From assembly GCA_013397435.1 (NCBI GenBank), contig VZRG01000449.1, positions 149,272 through 213,271 on the forward strand: a stretch of DNA of 64,000 nucleotides, given 5' to 3'. Positions 25,852-39,251 of the stretch are shown here, piece by piece. The stretch comes from Erythrocercus mccallii. Taxonomy: Eukaryota > Chordata > Aves > Passeriformes > Dicruridae. Position 1 is the stretch's first letter. Every line of letters starts with the position of its first letter. A program made the position numbers and the translations under genes. The notes beneath the pieces were generated by a model, which was not told the origin of the DNA, did no database searches, and was given only the letters and a program-made list of their open reading frames with translations.

Positions 25852-28800
25852 TTAATTGCAGCTCCTCAAAGCAAAGTATTATAAAAGTTTTCTAACATTA
25901 GGGGACTTTGGTTTCTTTGTGTTCTTTGCTCTTTTATTTTTTTTTACTGGACAATATTCCAGTTATAAAATGGGTATGGTTTACCTCATCTATGAAAATG
26001 TATGTATGTCTGCTAAATTCTTAATATATCTGCTCAGTTAATGAATTTATCATAGTCATTCAAGATGACACAATCATTCCAAAAGCAAATAATGCAGAAA
26101 TATATAAATTCCCTAGACAAAAGGAGATTCTAAACAGCAAGTCACAGCCTTGTCAATCATAGTAAACAAACTTTAAATTCTGTGAAGTTATTACTGAACT
26201 CAGACATTATACTATATATTAAAAATGTAAATATAAGCATGGAATTTATAAAGAAAGTTTTCCATAAAGAAGACAACATTGCAAATAGTAAATGAAGCTA
26301 ATGAAATTAAATAGTTAGATACACAACAACAACATCATGAGTGTCAAAAAAAAAAAGAGTGCATTTGCTATAAAGAGGCAATACTAAATAAGTAAGGAAG
26401 GATGATGGAGAGCTTTCCCAGAGCGAGTACGGTGTAATGTCAAACCAAACAATTCAAGTTTTTAGTAAAAAAGAAATATTCAAATATTCATATGGAAATG
26501 TGATAGATTGTTTTAATTATTATAGAAAACAAAATCTAGATGGCATAATTACCCTGTGCTTCCACTAGCACTAAGTCAGTGAACATTGTAGTATTTACTT
26601 TGAAGACCTGGTCTTAACAAATAAGAAATGAAAGTCATTGTCACATGCTCTACAGAAGAGGCACTTTGGTCAATTTTTTTAAAATATGTCAGTCTGATTT
26701 TTTTTCACATTGTTGAATATTTACCTAAACTGAGTAATATTATTTGCAACCAGGCTACATATAGAATGATGTTGCTTGTGATTTTTTATTAGAAAGTGTA
26801 AGAGAATCTCAGCATTTGAAGAGGTAATGTATTCCTCAAAGGCCCCCTTTCAAGAGTCCAAGTCAAATTAGGGAGCAAAAAAACCATTTTGGCTTGAAAT
26901 GAATTTGAAACTGTATCTTTTAAATCACTAGTCTTTGAATTATTTATCTATCTTTATCGTGGGTGTGGAAACTCATTGCCTGAGCTCCATTTTTAATTCC
27001 CCAGGTGAATATTATGCCTTCAAAATATAGTCGATGAACATATTTTTTTGGCTAAGTATGCTCATGTTGATCTGCCAAATGGCCTGATGCCTGCTAACAT
27101 ATTGGTCAGACACATGTCTTTGGGTGTAAGTGCCAAGAAAATTTCTCACACTTGCACGCCATATCTTCTAAAGGAAGTAGCACTGAGAAGTTATCACTAC
27201 ATATGCCTTTTCCTTTCAGCTTTGCCACACATATTTAGGTGAACTACCCAACCAGCAGCAAAAGCCCAACAAAAGGGAAAGCAAGGAGTTTGCTGATGTT
27301 CATGAATTTTCATAATGTCAATAAGAATAACTTCGGGACCTTTGACAGTTCTGTGTGCAATTACACTGCTGGGGCAAGGGCAATGCAGCAGCTGCAGATT
27401 GTTGCTCTGAGCAGAGTTTGGGCTGGGCTGGTGAAAGGTTTTTCAGCAGGTGGCAGTGTTCATTCTCCCTGCCCTGGCCTTCTCCAACAGCCCTTCAGCC
27501 TTTCCTCCCCAGAACGACAATTATCTGATGAGATGGCAGAATGCTAATTATCCAGGAAGAGTGTGTGTTGCTGTTTTCTATTGGGTGAAAAACAAACAAA
27601 CACACAAGCACACCTGTGAAATTTAAGCTGTTGTAAATGATTGAAGTCATGGCCAATGGTGAAAGAAGTTAATTAAACAGGCTGTGCAAGTCTTTTAATC
27701 ACAGTCTAATCAAAGATGAAACCTCTTTATGTGTCCAGAGATCTCTGAGTTTTTCAGAGAAAATACATTCACAGAAAACATGCTGCATGAGATCTAATAC
27801 GGCTGCCTTTTTGATTCATATGTAGACAGACTAAATGTTTTGGTTTGTTGCAGTTTTATATTTTGATTTCTATCATGTTTGAATAAAGAAAAATCAAATT
27901 CCAAATTTTAAAAATTATGTTCTAAACTAATGTAATTCCAATGTTTCTAATCACTAAAAATAGCTACATATTACTTTAAAAAATAGTAAAAATTAATTCT
28001 AGTATAGACCAGAAATATCTGTCAGGGTGTGTTCAGTATACCAAGCTGATTGTAAAGACAACAGGATAGAAAAACAGTAAGGAGAACTGGAAACAAAATT
28101 TTTACTGGGAAAAAAATCACCATAAGAAAAAAACCCACCACCAGCAACAACATCCCCCCCCAAACTTAGAACAGTTACTTTGATTTCGAAGAGAGCTTTC
28201 ACATATGTAAGCAATTTTTTGTCAACTTCCTTTTTAGAATTTCTAAAATGCCAGGGTGTAACATACCAGTGATTGCAAGTAAAAGTTAACTAAAAGTGAG
28301 ATTTTACATCATTTTTGGCTGTGAATAGAGTTTGAAATACCAAAAATTCTCATGAGAAAATTTTTTACTCCTGAAACTGCCAGTCAGGTTTTATTTTTGA
28401 ATAACTAATATTTGTGTAAGCATTAAAAAAAATGCATGATTGATCTTATTTGAACCTTTTGAGATTCATCCTTCACTAGCATGAACTGATCCTACTTGGA
28501 GTAGTTCCTGAAGTGCAAAAAGAAGTAATGTGTCAATATATATTTCACTGAAATCAGGAAGGAAAAACTGTTTAAACATTGAAAGATAGGCATGGAAGTA
28601 AAATAAATGTGGGTAGAAGTACTTGAAAGACAAAAAAAAATTCATTTTCTATACTGCTTGTGTATAAATAAATTATATGAAATACAGAATTTTACATGGG
28701 TTGCAATGTTTCAAAATGTCCCATTAAAAGAAACGCCAAAACCTTAAGCATTCTGTAGCTGAAACTAAACAATATGCCAGTCCATAGTATAGAAATTGGG

Positions 28801-30138
28801 ACTACTATACATCAAAATAAAAGAAATCAAAATCCACTAATTTTTGCATAGCAGCATTCAAAACAGATCCCTAAGAACTATCTAAAATACACTCTGAGGA
28901 GTGAAATTGGGAGAAAATAGAGGCTCATCACCCTGATCCACTGCCCTGGAGATTTAAGAATTTCAGTTTCTAAAAAAGTCTTTTGGTCACCTGTGTCAAA
29001 ATTACCAATTGAAATGTCTCTGCATAATGAGGTGCTTGTCAGACAAAGTATAGGAATAAATACAAAGCAAAGGGATCTTTGTACTTGTACGAAGACCAAA
29101 GCAGAATTTGAACAGACCATTTGATTGTGAAAGTTGGTTTGAAGATTTGTGGCATTACCCACTTTCTAATATCATTTGTGAAATAGGATAAGACAGAAAT
29201 ATAGTAGTAATTAGCTAATTAGAACACATGGTGTGTGGGCTGGTTGAGAAGGCAGCAACATTGTCTAGCGGAGAGAAACTAAAAAAGTGCCTGCCTAACT
29301 ATTGTAAGCTAATTGCCTGTGGGGTCAGCAAAGGATTCACCACCTCACACACACCCAGCCCTCCCCACCTCCACCCCCTGGAACAGCTGGTTAGAGTTCT
29401 CATGTTTTGGCTTTCCTTTCCTTTGTTTTCACCCCCACCCTAAATGTAGAGCACCAGAAACATCTAAAAACTTTGCCAAAAGACAAGAATCTCAAGCTCT
29501 ATTTATCTGATTTCTTATGATAAAATCCACAACAGCCTTGAAATCAAAGGATGCAGCTCCAGACACATTTTGAGGAGGTTTGAGGGACATCTGCTGTGCA
29601 TCTCCTCTTTAATGGGATCTAGAGGGCAAGATGATGGAAAAGCCTCAGGAGCCTCTCTGGTAAATCCAGCTTTGTAAGCAAAGTGCTCATGGTTGTTTTC
29701 ACATAATTGCTAAGTTTGGAGGAAGATGAAACAAAAAGGAATAGAGGAAGGGAGTCAGATAGATGTGACCTACTGTCACTGAATTCACTAGGAGCAAAAA
29801 ATCAAGAAAGAGCTGGCAATTCATAAAGCATTTCTATTTCAAGTCCTGATATCCTTTTCCATACAAATTGCTCATCTTTTCAAACTATAGACCTCCTAAA
29901 TTAGCAAATATTGTCATTTTGAATGACAATTCAGTGCTTGGGTAATTGCCTAAAATATATCAAGGCAAACTGGCAAGTACTGGCCTTTTTTATTCCACTT
30001 TCTGAAAAGAGTAAAAGTGTTTCAGTCGTGACAGTTCCTTTCTCTTGCTAAGCCTGTAGCTCTCGAAGCAGAGAGCTAACTCACAATGTGGAGATTTCAA
30101 CCACAATAATCAGTGAATATCAATAAAGAACATCTTAC
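25852..30138 (-). other. Likely intron downstream of E9
   Basis: AT-rich DNA without recognised repeats. A more GC-rich island at 27360-27560 is followed by TAAT-core motifs. The 94-codon frame at 28878-29162 (minus) lacks matching splice sites. Confidence 0.5.
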
Positions 30139-30200
30139 CTTGATCAAAAAATCATATACATGATTTCTTGAAAAATAGTTTGTTCCTGGATCTTGCCTGT
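30139..30200 (-). CDS. Coding exon E9 of unnamed gene
   Basis: This 62-nt exon ends at the strong donor ATCAAG|GTAAGATG. After two bases that complete the E8 codon as Asp, it encodes RQDPGTNYFSRNHVYDFLIK and ends in phase 0. The acceptor is weaker because its tract is purine-rich. It is a tandem gagaag (NAGNAG type), so the exon could instead start at 30203 and gain one residue. An in-frame TGA lies just upstream. The peptide looks protein-like. The intron back to E8 is about 10.8 kb, the largest in the chain. Confidence 0.65.
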
Positions 30201-33200
30201 CTTCTCAATTTTTAAAATGTCTTTATTAGTGTGCTAATATTAAAGTATACCTTCACTAAGGCCTTTAAATAAAATTTTGTTTTGAAATTATTGTGTAACA
30301 GCCTGTCTGTCATTCACTGGTAAATTGAATGCTCTAACAACCAAAACAGCTCAGATTAGCAGGCTGGTGAGCTGATATAAAAAAACTCCACACACCCCAA
30401 AAAATCACAAAACCAACATAAATGGCCTACCTTTCTCATTACTTCTTTTCTTCTTATACAACAATTCAAACTGGTATCTGATTCCCCTGAAGCTGTGTAG
30501 CTATATATAATCTGATTTATCTATATCTATTTATAGTCTCAGAAATATACATTCTGATAAAAATCATCCTTGAAACTGGTGATGTAACAATGTTGGTCAC
30601 CCTTTGGTCGCTGACGAAGCTCTTGAATGGGAGAATCTTATTCCAATTCAATGATTCTAGGGAAATTTAATAGTTGTCTCAACATTCCTTAAAAGTGTAA
30701 ATTCAGTAAGTACTTGCTGTGCTCTGAAAAGTCTTCCTTTCTTTGGGCTGTGAAGCTCTCAGTGTGTGTATGTAATAAGAGAAATATCTCAACTCTTCCA
30801 AAAACTGTTACTGAAAATAGTTTACTACCATTAAGAAAAAAGCAGGTGTAGGCAGAGCCACTGTCTATAAAGAAACATTTCAATAACAATAATGATGATA
30901 ACAACAACAATGATAATAAACAGCTTACACATACCTGTTGGAAGTTTAGAAAGGGGAAAAATATGAGAAGGTGTCTTGATTTGAAAATAGGATCAGGTTG
31001 TTAAAAATACTATTTAATCAAACTGAAATCTCTTAAGTCTCTTGTAGATAGTTGTTTTATAATTAAATACTCCTTCAAAATATTCTTGACATGGGAACAT
31101 TCTCCTTTTAAACTACACTGGATATCTTATTTAACAGCTTCTCTGGATAAGAGGCACCATAATATTTTCAATATACACTTGTTTGTAGTTTCATTTACTA
31201 GTTTACATTTTCTTTGGTCTTTCTTGGGTATTTTACGCAAGTTTATTTACATGTATCTATCAAAATATTTTTGGAATTTTACAACCCTAAATATATTCTT
31301 ATGCTCAATTTAGGTTTTTGATATTGCCCTTTTAAAACTAGACATGCATCTGTATGTAAATACAGAAGAAACCCTAAATCCCTCTGCAGGTTCAGCATTA
31401 TGGGAGCTATTTGCTTGTTTTCAAGTTCAACCAAAACAGCTCAAACCACTGTGTTTTCTGGCCACCATCCCATTCTGAAGCTTTTTAATCTGTAAACAAC
31501 AGGCAACAGGAAACAAAGCAACCATTCTCTTTCCATATTGTTCTCTTCCTCATAATTCATATTGGCTCCTACTAAGCAGACCTTTATTCATTTTAATTCT
31601 AAAGGAAACAGCTTTGGGAGGCCTGGGCATAACAAGATTCAGCAGCTGAACTTCCCTGGAATAGCTGTGCTAGCTCATGTTCAGAACAATTCAGTGGCTT
31701 TCAAGGCATCTCCTTCAAGTTGATGAGCTCACCTAAGCCAGGCTGTACATAATTAACTCCTGTACAGTACTTACTGTCTGATCCACCTCTAAGTCATCAG
31801 TGCTAATTAATCTCTTGAACTCAGCACATTTCCTTGGCTCAGGGACTCATTCTCTGAGAAAACTCACAGGAAATGGCTACTGTACAGCTTTTACATCCTT
31901 TCAAAATAGCCCAGTGGCCTGAAAAAACTCATAACATGCAACCATATGCCATATAGGATGTTTAAAACTGTTTCCAGCCTTTAATTCCTGTACATTTAAA
32001 ATTATTTGTAGAATACCGACCTGAAAAACGATATAAAAAAATGAGTTATCAGATGACAAGAATATAGGAATGAAAAGAACCATGTATAAAAATATCTGTG
32101 GCCAGAGAAGAAGAAGAGAAGAAGTGAAATGAATAAAATTTAAAGAATAATACATGTCTGGATCTCTTTGTTCTCTTCCCTTTGAAGTCAGCATGTGACA
32201 TGTGCATGAAAGAAATGGTCTTAAATCGCATTTTTTGAGAAATCAATTGAAACAAATTCCCCACTGTTAATGAAAATATTATGAACATGAACAGCCTTAA
32301 TGTCTCTAGGCTTTCTTTATTTAGCCAAGTGAGAAAAAATCATGCTTTTTTATGGTTTTTTATGAATTGTAGGAGATAAAAAGAGGACCTGTCCTCTAAC
32401 ATCTTGGCTTTGAATATTCCAGTATACAGGAGTTTACTTACATAGTCCATTAACAGATCATCAATAAGCATTAATACATACTATGAATTATTCTTGCTAG
32501 GAGACTCCTGTAATTTATCTTCTTATTCTATGAGTCCATGCACTGTATCCCAGTAGCTTAACGAATTCTTCAGAGTTGTGAAGTTCAACAGAACACTTCA
32601 ACCTCAAACACTGCCACCTGTGCTAGTCACAACATAAGAACTGCTCCACTGAGCATTCTACAAAGAACTGCCATAACCTACTTTTCAAAACTTGACCTTC
32701 CAAAACAGAGCGCAAGATTTAAAAAGGCTTTAAAATCAACTCATAGACTTCATGGATATCCCAGGGAAAAAAAAGAAACACAGAAAAAAGCAAACAAACA
32801 AAAATTTATTAAAAAAATCAAAACAAAATAAATTTGAAAGGTTTTCGCTTCAAAAGAATAACAGTTCTTTGAAAAAAAGAGATATTTTGGTATGGTTCTC
32901 ATGAAGAAGAATCAGAGATGTTTCTTTTAAAAAGTGATCACTAACACAATCATGTTAGTTTAATATTGCTTGTTGATATTTTCCATTTTTGTTTCTCATT
33001 TCTGTGTTTTATTTTTATCTATGCTTCTATAGTATTTATTGCTAACTTTTTAATATTCTCTTCCTCATTTTCTTGTCATTTTTATCAAGTGTTAAAAAAC
33101 CTTATATTTTTCAACTTTCAAATCTAGAACTTTTTCAGATCATGTTTGCAATTTAGGGAAAAAAACCCTCTTTTTTCCCCAGGAAACTGTGTACTTATTA

Positions 33201-33537
33201 TTATTATTAGCCTCAGAGTTCCCTTTTCAATACTTTCTTGATTCATGCCTTGCTACATCTTATATATGATTCATTAACAAACATATTTAGACAACTGAAA
33301 TGTTTAATATTATATCTAATTCACACAACTACAATATAGTGTTTTCTAACCATCAAATTGAGATATATAAAAAATAAAACATTTTTATTTACAATCAGTT
33401 ATAAGACATTAAACTAAATAAAAGTTTTTAAAATATTCCTGAAGCTAGTAATGACAGCAGAGCAGTATTAAATATAAGACAAAGTTTTTACTAGATTAAC
33501 AAAGTTAATAAAAAGCCATCCCTAATACAGATGGAAA

Positions 33538-33907
33538 GAATCATAGAATCATTAAGGCTGGAAAAGCCCGCTAAACACATCAAGTCCAACCCTTAACCTA
33601 ACACTGCCAGATCCACCAGTAAATCAGGTCCCTAAGAGCCTCAGGCACAAGATCTTTGAACACTTCCAGGTATGACAACTCCACTACTTCCCTAAGCAAC
33701 CTGTTCCAATGTCTGATCACTCTTTCGGTAAAGAAATGTTACCTTATATGCAATCTAAACCTCCCCTGGTATAACTTGAGACCATTGTCTCTTGTGCTAT
33801 CACTTGTTACATGGGAGAAGAGGCCAACCTGCACCTGACTACACCTTCCTTTCAGGTAGATGCAGAGAGTAACAAGGTCTCCCCTGATCCTCCCTTTTTC
33901 CAGACTA
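33538..33907 (-). mobile_element. CR1 LINE, 5'-truncated 3' end
   Basis: The plus strand starts with the diagnostic reversed CR1 tail (aatcatagaatcattaagg). The minus strand encodes the end of CR1 ORF2: frame 33739-33939 reads RGDLVTLCIYLKGRCS and GLFSHVTSDSTRDNGLKLYQ, the usual carboxy-terminal block of the CR1 reverse transcriptase protein. Stops downstream show it is dead. It is heavily 5'-truncated, as most CR1 copies are, and its 5' end meets an LTR at about 33908. Confidence 0.92.
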
Positions 33908-34810
33908 GGATTCATAAGACAAGGACAGAGAGAAATCACTCATCAAATACTGTCATGGGAAAACAAGCTCAAATTAAAGATATTAATTGAATTTATTGCT
34001 AAGTAAAATAAGGCATTAGAAACATCTTCCCCTCACCCTTCTCTCCTTCTCGTCTCTACCTCCTCTCCCAGCAGTGCAGAGAGACAAGGGATGGGGGTTA
34101 TGGTCAGTTCATCACCTGTGGTTTCTCCTGCTGCTGAGGGAGAGGATTCCTTCCCCTGCTGCACCATGGGGTCCCTCCCATGGGAGGCAGTTCTCCATAA
34201 ACCTCTCCAGTGTGAGTCCATCCTATGGGCAACAGTCCTCCCAAAACTGCTGCAGCCTGAATCACTCTTCCACAGTGTGCAATCCTTCAAGGACAGGCTG
34301 CTCCAGCTGAGGATCCTCTTTCCACAGACTTCCCAAAGGCTCACAACCTCCTCTCAGGCATCCTCCTCCTGGTGTGGGTCTCTGTCATGGGCTGCAAGTG
34401 GATCTTTGCCTCCCACGTGGATTCCCACGGCTGCAGGGGCACAGCTGCCTCACCATGGTCTGTGCCATGGGCTGCAGGGGAATCCCAGCTCCGGTTCCTG
34501 GAGCACCTCCTGCCCCTCCTGCACTGACCTTGGTGTCTGCAGAGCTGTTCTTCTCACATGTTCTCACCCTGCTCTCCTCTGGCTGCAATTACAACTGCAC
34601 ACTGACTTTTAATTTTCTTCTTCTTAATTCTGTTACCACAGAGGTGTTACCACTATCTGTAATTGGCCCAGTTTTGGCCAGTGGCATGTCTCTCCTTGGA
34701 GCCATTAGGCTCTGCTGGACATGGAAGAAGCTTCCAGCAACTTCTTCCAGAAGCCAACCCTGTAGCCACCCTCCACTACCAAAGCTTGGCCATGCAAACA
34801 CAATATAACA
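33908..34810 (-). mobile_element. ERVL-type LTR lacking its 3' end
   Basis: On the minus strand this starts TGTTATATTGTGTTTGCATG and follows the same long ERVL LTR family as the copy at 21125-22006, including its GC-rich repeated central part. A poly(A) signal (tttatt on plus) is at 33992-33997. The last 90-100 bases expected of the family, ending in an ACCACA-like terminus, are missing where the CR1 begins. The several frames of 60-170 codons here (such as 34091-34612) come from its higher GC content and match no gene. Confidence 0.85.
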
Positions 34811-36085
34811 AATTAGAACAAATTATGACCTTTTATAACCTAACTTTTTTTCTGCATGAAAGAAAACTCAGTTTCAAATTTATTTTGACATCTTAGAAGA
34901 GGGAAGTCATGTAATTTTCTGAAAGAAGCCTTAAATTTGATTAATTTTTGAAGTTGTAAATAACAAACACTGTTAAATAATGTTCTATGCTGTTGTAAAT
35001 AATCTTTTAAACATGTATTAAAACATCTCTAATTACATGAGAGAACTCAAAATATCTTTGGTCATGTATCTGCCACCTGGTCTTGTTTTCTTGGGATGGG
35101 AAAATTCAAATGAAAACTGAATTAAGATAGACTGGGGTAAAGTAACATTTTAGGGATTTTAACAGCTGTGCAGTGAGGAAATATGATTTTTTTTCACTCA
35201 TTATAAGATCTTTCACCCCTGGAAATTTCATAACAGGTGGTTACATCTTCTTAGAAGCAGATACAAAATTGTATGGGAATGGTGTAATAAAGCTTTGCGG
35301 GTCTAAAAAGTCTTGAATTATAAGTAGTCCAGCTCTAAGTACTTATGAATAAAAGCTTAGTGTCTTTGAAATCAGTTAGGTGTCCACATATCCAGAATGA
35401 GTTGCTTTGTCTCATACATACAAGGAAGCATCAATTAAAAATAATAATGATAAAAAAGTATGTAAAATCCAGAACAATATCTGAGGTCCAGGGCTCAAAT
35501 ATCTCTAGAAGAGAAAGCTATCCATTTGCAGACATTGGTAAGAAAAGCTGGTTGAAATAGAAGCTGGAAATCTGATAATTTGTTTTATCTAACTGATCAA
35601 CATTTTTTGGTTTGTGCTTGGTTTTTCACATAAAGCTCCGTAAGTACTCAAAATTCTCAACTAAAATGATGGAATGTTTAAAAGAGTAATGGAATGTAGA
35701 GAACAGAAAGCTTAATGATAACTGTTTCCATAAGGGAAAGCTAAGGGAATTTTTCTGGTGTTCTTTTGACATTTTCATTGGGAAAGATGTTTCATTACAC
35801 ATAATTCGATTACATCTATGAATAGAAAAATTCCCATTAAAAAAAATAATATTGGGGAAAAACACTTGGAGGAAGATAATAAAATCTGAACAGAAACAGG
35901 CTTGGTGAGAAAATCATAGTTAATTTTTGAGATTATAAAAAAATATATACTCAGTGAAATAGCTGGAGAATGAGGTTTAATGTAATAAAATGCATAAAAG
36001 AAACTACAGTATAAATTTTGAACACAGTGACCATAAGGGCTACAGGACAGTGGTACAAAAGAGACGTAACATAATATAAATTTAA

Positions 36086-36627
36086 TGGTTAAACCCCCGC
36101 TGGCAACTAAACACCAGAACTGCTGCCTCATTCTCTGTCCAGATGGGATGGAAAAGAGAATCAGAAGAGTAAAAGTTAAGAGAACTCATGTGTTGAGGTA
36201 AGGACAGTTTAATAAGTAAAGCAAAAACCACATGAGTAAACAAAGCAAAACAAAGAACTCCTTCACCACTCCCCATTGTCAGGTGTTCAGCCATCCCTAG
36301 CAAAGCTGAGCTCCATCATGCATAGTGGAGATTTCTGAGGACAAACACCATCACCCTGAACATTCCCCCCTTCCCTCTCCTTCACCCCGCTTTCTATGCT
36401 GAGATAGCATATGGCATGGAATTTCCTTTGAGTCTGTTGGGATCAGGTGTCTGGCTATGTTCCCTCCCAGACCCCTCGCTGGTGAGATGTTGTGAGAAGC
36501 ATGAAAGGCCTTGATGCAGTGTAAGTGCTGCTCAGCAGTGACTAAAATACCCCTGTTTTCAACAGAAATCCAAACCACAGCCCGCACTAGTTACTATGAA
36601 GAAAATTAACTCTATGACAGAGAGTCA
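36086..36627 (-). mobile_element. ERVL-like LTR, complete
   Basis: The plus strand begins TGGTTAAACCCCCGCTGGC and ends AGAGAGTCA. It matches the reverse of an avian LTR family that normally begins with a GTTAATTTTCTTCATAGTA block and closes with GGTTAAACCA. ATTAAA on the minus strand at 36208-36213 may serve as the poly(A) signal. TTAA occurs on both sides (36082-36085 and 36628-36631), a likely short target duplication. The element is 542 bp with no internal genes. A second copy of the family lies at 39722-40267. Confidence 0.82.
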
Positions 36628-37194
36628 TTAAAATGTCAAGTGGACAGAGGAAAAGGCAGAAGAGTCTAAAAGACAAAAAATTTTACATCCAATACTTAAT
36701 AACTTGTTCCATGACAACAGTATTTACCCTAAGCAGTATTAGATAATAGGTGTATAAAAGGAAGTACATTAATATTAAAAAAACTATTGCACAAACAATA
36801 GATATATTGATGTGACAGCAAAACAGAATATATCCCATTCCTATAACTACTAGAATATGTCAGAATGAATACCTGCAATTTCCAGGGAAATTCAAGGCTG
36901 AAGGGCATTATCTTGTTACAAGAGAACATTCTTCCTCCAGGTGGAAAGACTTCTGAGGAATCTGAATACTCCTTCGCTGCTGACACTAATGATATTGCTA
37001 CAGAACGTGGCTAACAGATTTACTAATAGAAGATCAGCCATGGGGTTTTGTGTCACTTCAGCTTTATTTCTTTCTTTAATTCTAAGAAAAGACCAATAAA
37101 AAAGGTGTTAGGTTCCATTAATCTATGTTATAGGAATCAGATAGACTAGCCATTCATAACACAGTTTCAGCAGTGAAATTCTACATTCATTTCT

Positions 37195-37256
37195 TCAAGA
37201 AAAGAAAAGGGAAAGGGAGAGGGAGAGGAAGAGGGAGAGGAAGAGGAAGAGAGAAG
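37195..37256 (+). repeat. Purine-rich GA tract
   Basis: A GGGAGA/GGAAGA-type polypurine run with no fixed period. Confidence 0.8.
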
Positions 37257-37929
37257 CAACTATAAAACAGTATGAAAAAGACTTGATTCACAAGTATTTC
37301 ATATACTGTGACCTTAAATATGTTGCTGAGGAAGACTGCAAGGAAGGGAGGCAAGCCAAACCAGCTCAAAATACTAGATGCATCTGCCTGCTGTTTTTTC
37401 TGGAGGGGTAGGTTTCTTTCTGAAGGGCGTGCTATGAAAAGAAACAGTTTACTAACAAATTATAGATGCAGCTTTTGTGAGAGACATTTTCTGTACATGA
37501 TTATAACACCAAAAAGGGACTTTTGACTCATAGACCAACGGAGGCCAGGAAGGAACAGTTAATTGTGAAGTGTCTGAGTCAGTGTGCATCAGTAGGAGGA
37601 GGTGAAGAATAGCCATTATTTATAGCCAGAATGGATTGGCTGTATAAGTATGTAAAATTAACTGAAAACTGCTGATCAGGTTAATGGGTTGGTATCTTAA
37701 ATTCATTTTATACAGACAATATTTTTGCTTATGAGAAGTTGGGAATTATTTTGGTCTCTATTTTCGCTTCTGTATAGTGCTTACTTTTGTTTTCTTTGGT
37801 ACCTGGTTAACCTTCCAAATAAAAAAGTTTCAGTGGTTTTTGTAGGAAACTAAAAGTAGAACAAAGACCAATAAGTACATTTTACCATGTACTTTTTTAA
37901 TACAACATGAATAATACATGAACACAAAG

Positions 37930-38213
37930 AAGGAAAGGAAAGGAAAGGAAAGGAAAGGAAAGGAAAGGAAAGGAAAGGAAAGGAAAGGAAAGGAAAGGAA
38001 AGGAAAGGAAAGNNNNNNNNNNNNNNNNNNNNNNNNNNNNNNNNNNNNNNNNNNNNNNNNNNNNNNNNNNNNNNNNNNNNNNNNNNNNNNNNNNNNNNNN
38101 NNNNNNNNNNNNNNNNNNNNNNNNNNNNNNNNNNNNNNNNNNNNNNNNNNNNNNNNNNNNNNNNNNNNNNNNNNNNNNNNNNNNNNNAGGAAAGGAAAGG
38201 AAAGGAAAGGAAA
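37930..38213. repeat. (AAAGG)n array with 175-N gap
   Basis: Perfect AAAGG pentamers stand on both sides of N at 38013-38187. The same unit on both sides suggests one continuous array. It is the longest pentamer run in the window and the cause of the false LSFPF frames. Confidence 0.95.
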
Positions 38214-39251
38214 ATATATAAACTCTTTCAACCAGCTCTTCCAAGTCTTCTAATTTATTATGTGCAACCTGTGCTGCCACTCAAAATTCCCCATTCATGC
38301 AAAGCAAATTGTAAGAAATATTAAAATAAGTAATGTTAAAAAACCACCCAATTTTGTGCTACATGATTCCTACAAAAGCATGGATAAACCATTACTGATC
38401 AATGGTGAATCCCTTCAGTTTTACTATTAATAAAGGAGAATGTACCATTTAAAGCACAAGGAAACAGTGTTTCCTTCCTCCATCCATATTAGTTTCTCTT
38501 AGAAGTAGAAGAGAGAGAAAAACAATGTAAAATGGGGAAAAATAAGGCATCATGGGAACTTCTCGACTAGTGCAGGATCTGTGGATTTTTGCCCATATTA
38601 CAACCTACCATGTTTTCCATCAGCTGGTTTGTTTAGCTGAAGCACATTATGACTGCACATACAGCCTGAATAATTTGAATTATTCATGGACCTAGGCACC
38701 AAGGGACATTACAAAGTGCCTGAATCACAAAATCTAGCTGTATCTAAATAAAATGCAATTATGTGTTAGAAACTGGAGGATCCACACTTGCACATTACAC
38801 TATGGACTGTGTTGTCTATGGATGTATTAATACAAGGTTTAATGAAGTACAACAACAAATTCTTTTTAAGGAAAAAGATTCTTTTCAACCAATTTTTTTA
38901 CTTAATTTGCTACAAGTGTCTGAATCTTATGCAAAGTTTTGGGGTTGATTTAAGTATCCAGAATAAAAAAAAAATAAAAAAAATCTCAAAATTGGAAACT
39001 TTCCAGTTGGCAGTGTCATAATTCTTTTTCTTAATACTTCTTGACTGAATAGTATTGTTTGTTTTGCTAGTTATTAAACCACTTAGACAAGCAAAAGTCT
39101 GAGTTTCAGAAAATTTAACCATCCAAAATTCCTTAAAGTATACTGTATTATTCTACAAGGAATTAAGAGATCTCTCTTGATTATCAGTCTTTTTCCTTAT
39201 GGGTAATTTAATTTCCAAGATACCAGCTCAGAATATCATAGAGCAGACACA

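Noticed and set aside
28878..29162. 94-codon minus-strand frame
   Set aside because: No splice or start context and no family resemblance. This length is expected by chance in 64 kb.
34033..34808. Several frames of 67-173 codons on both strands
   Set aside because: All lie in the GC-rich body of an ERVL-type LTR, which has no coding function.
37830..38280. Frames rich in LSFPF or RKGKE
   Set aside because: Translation of the AAAGG pentamer array and its gap.
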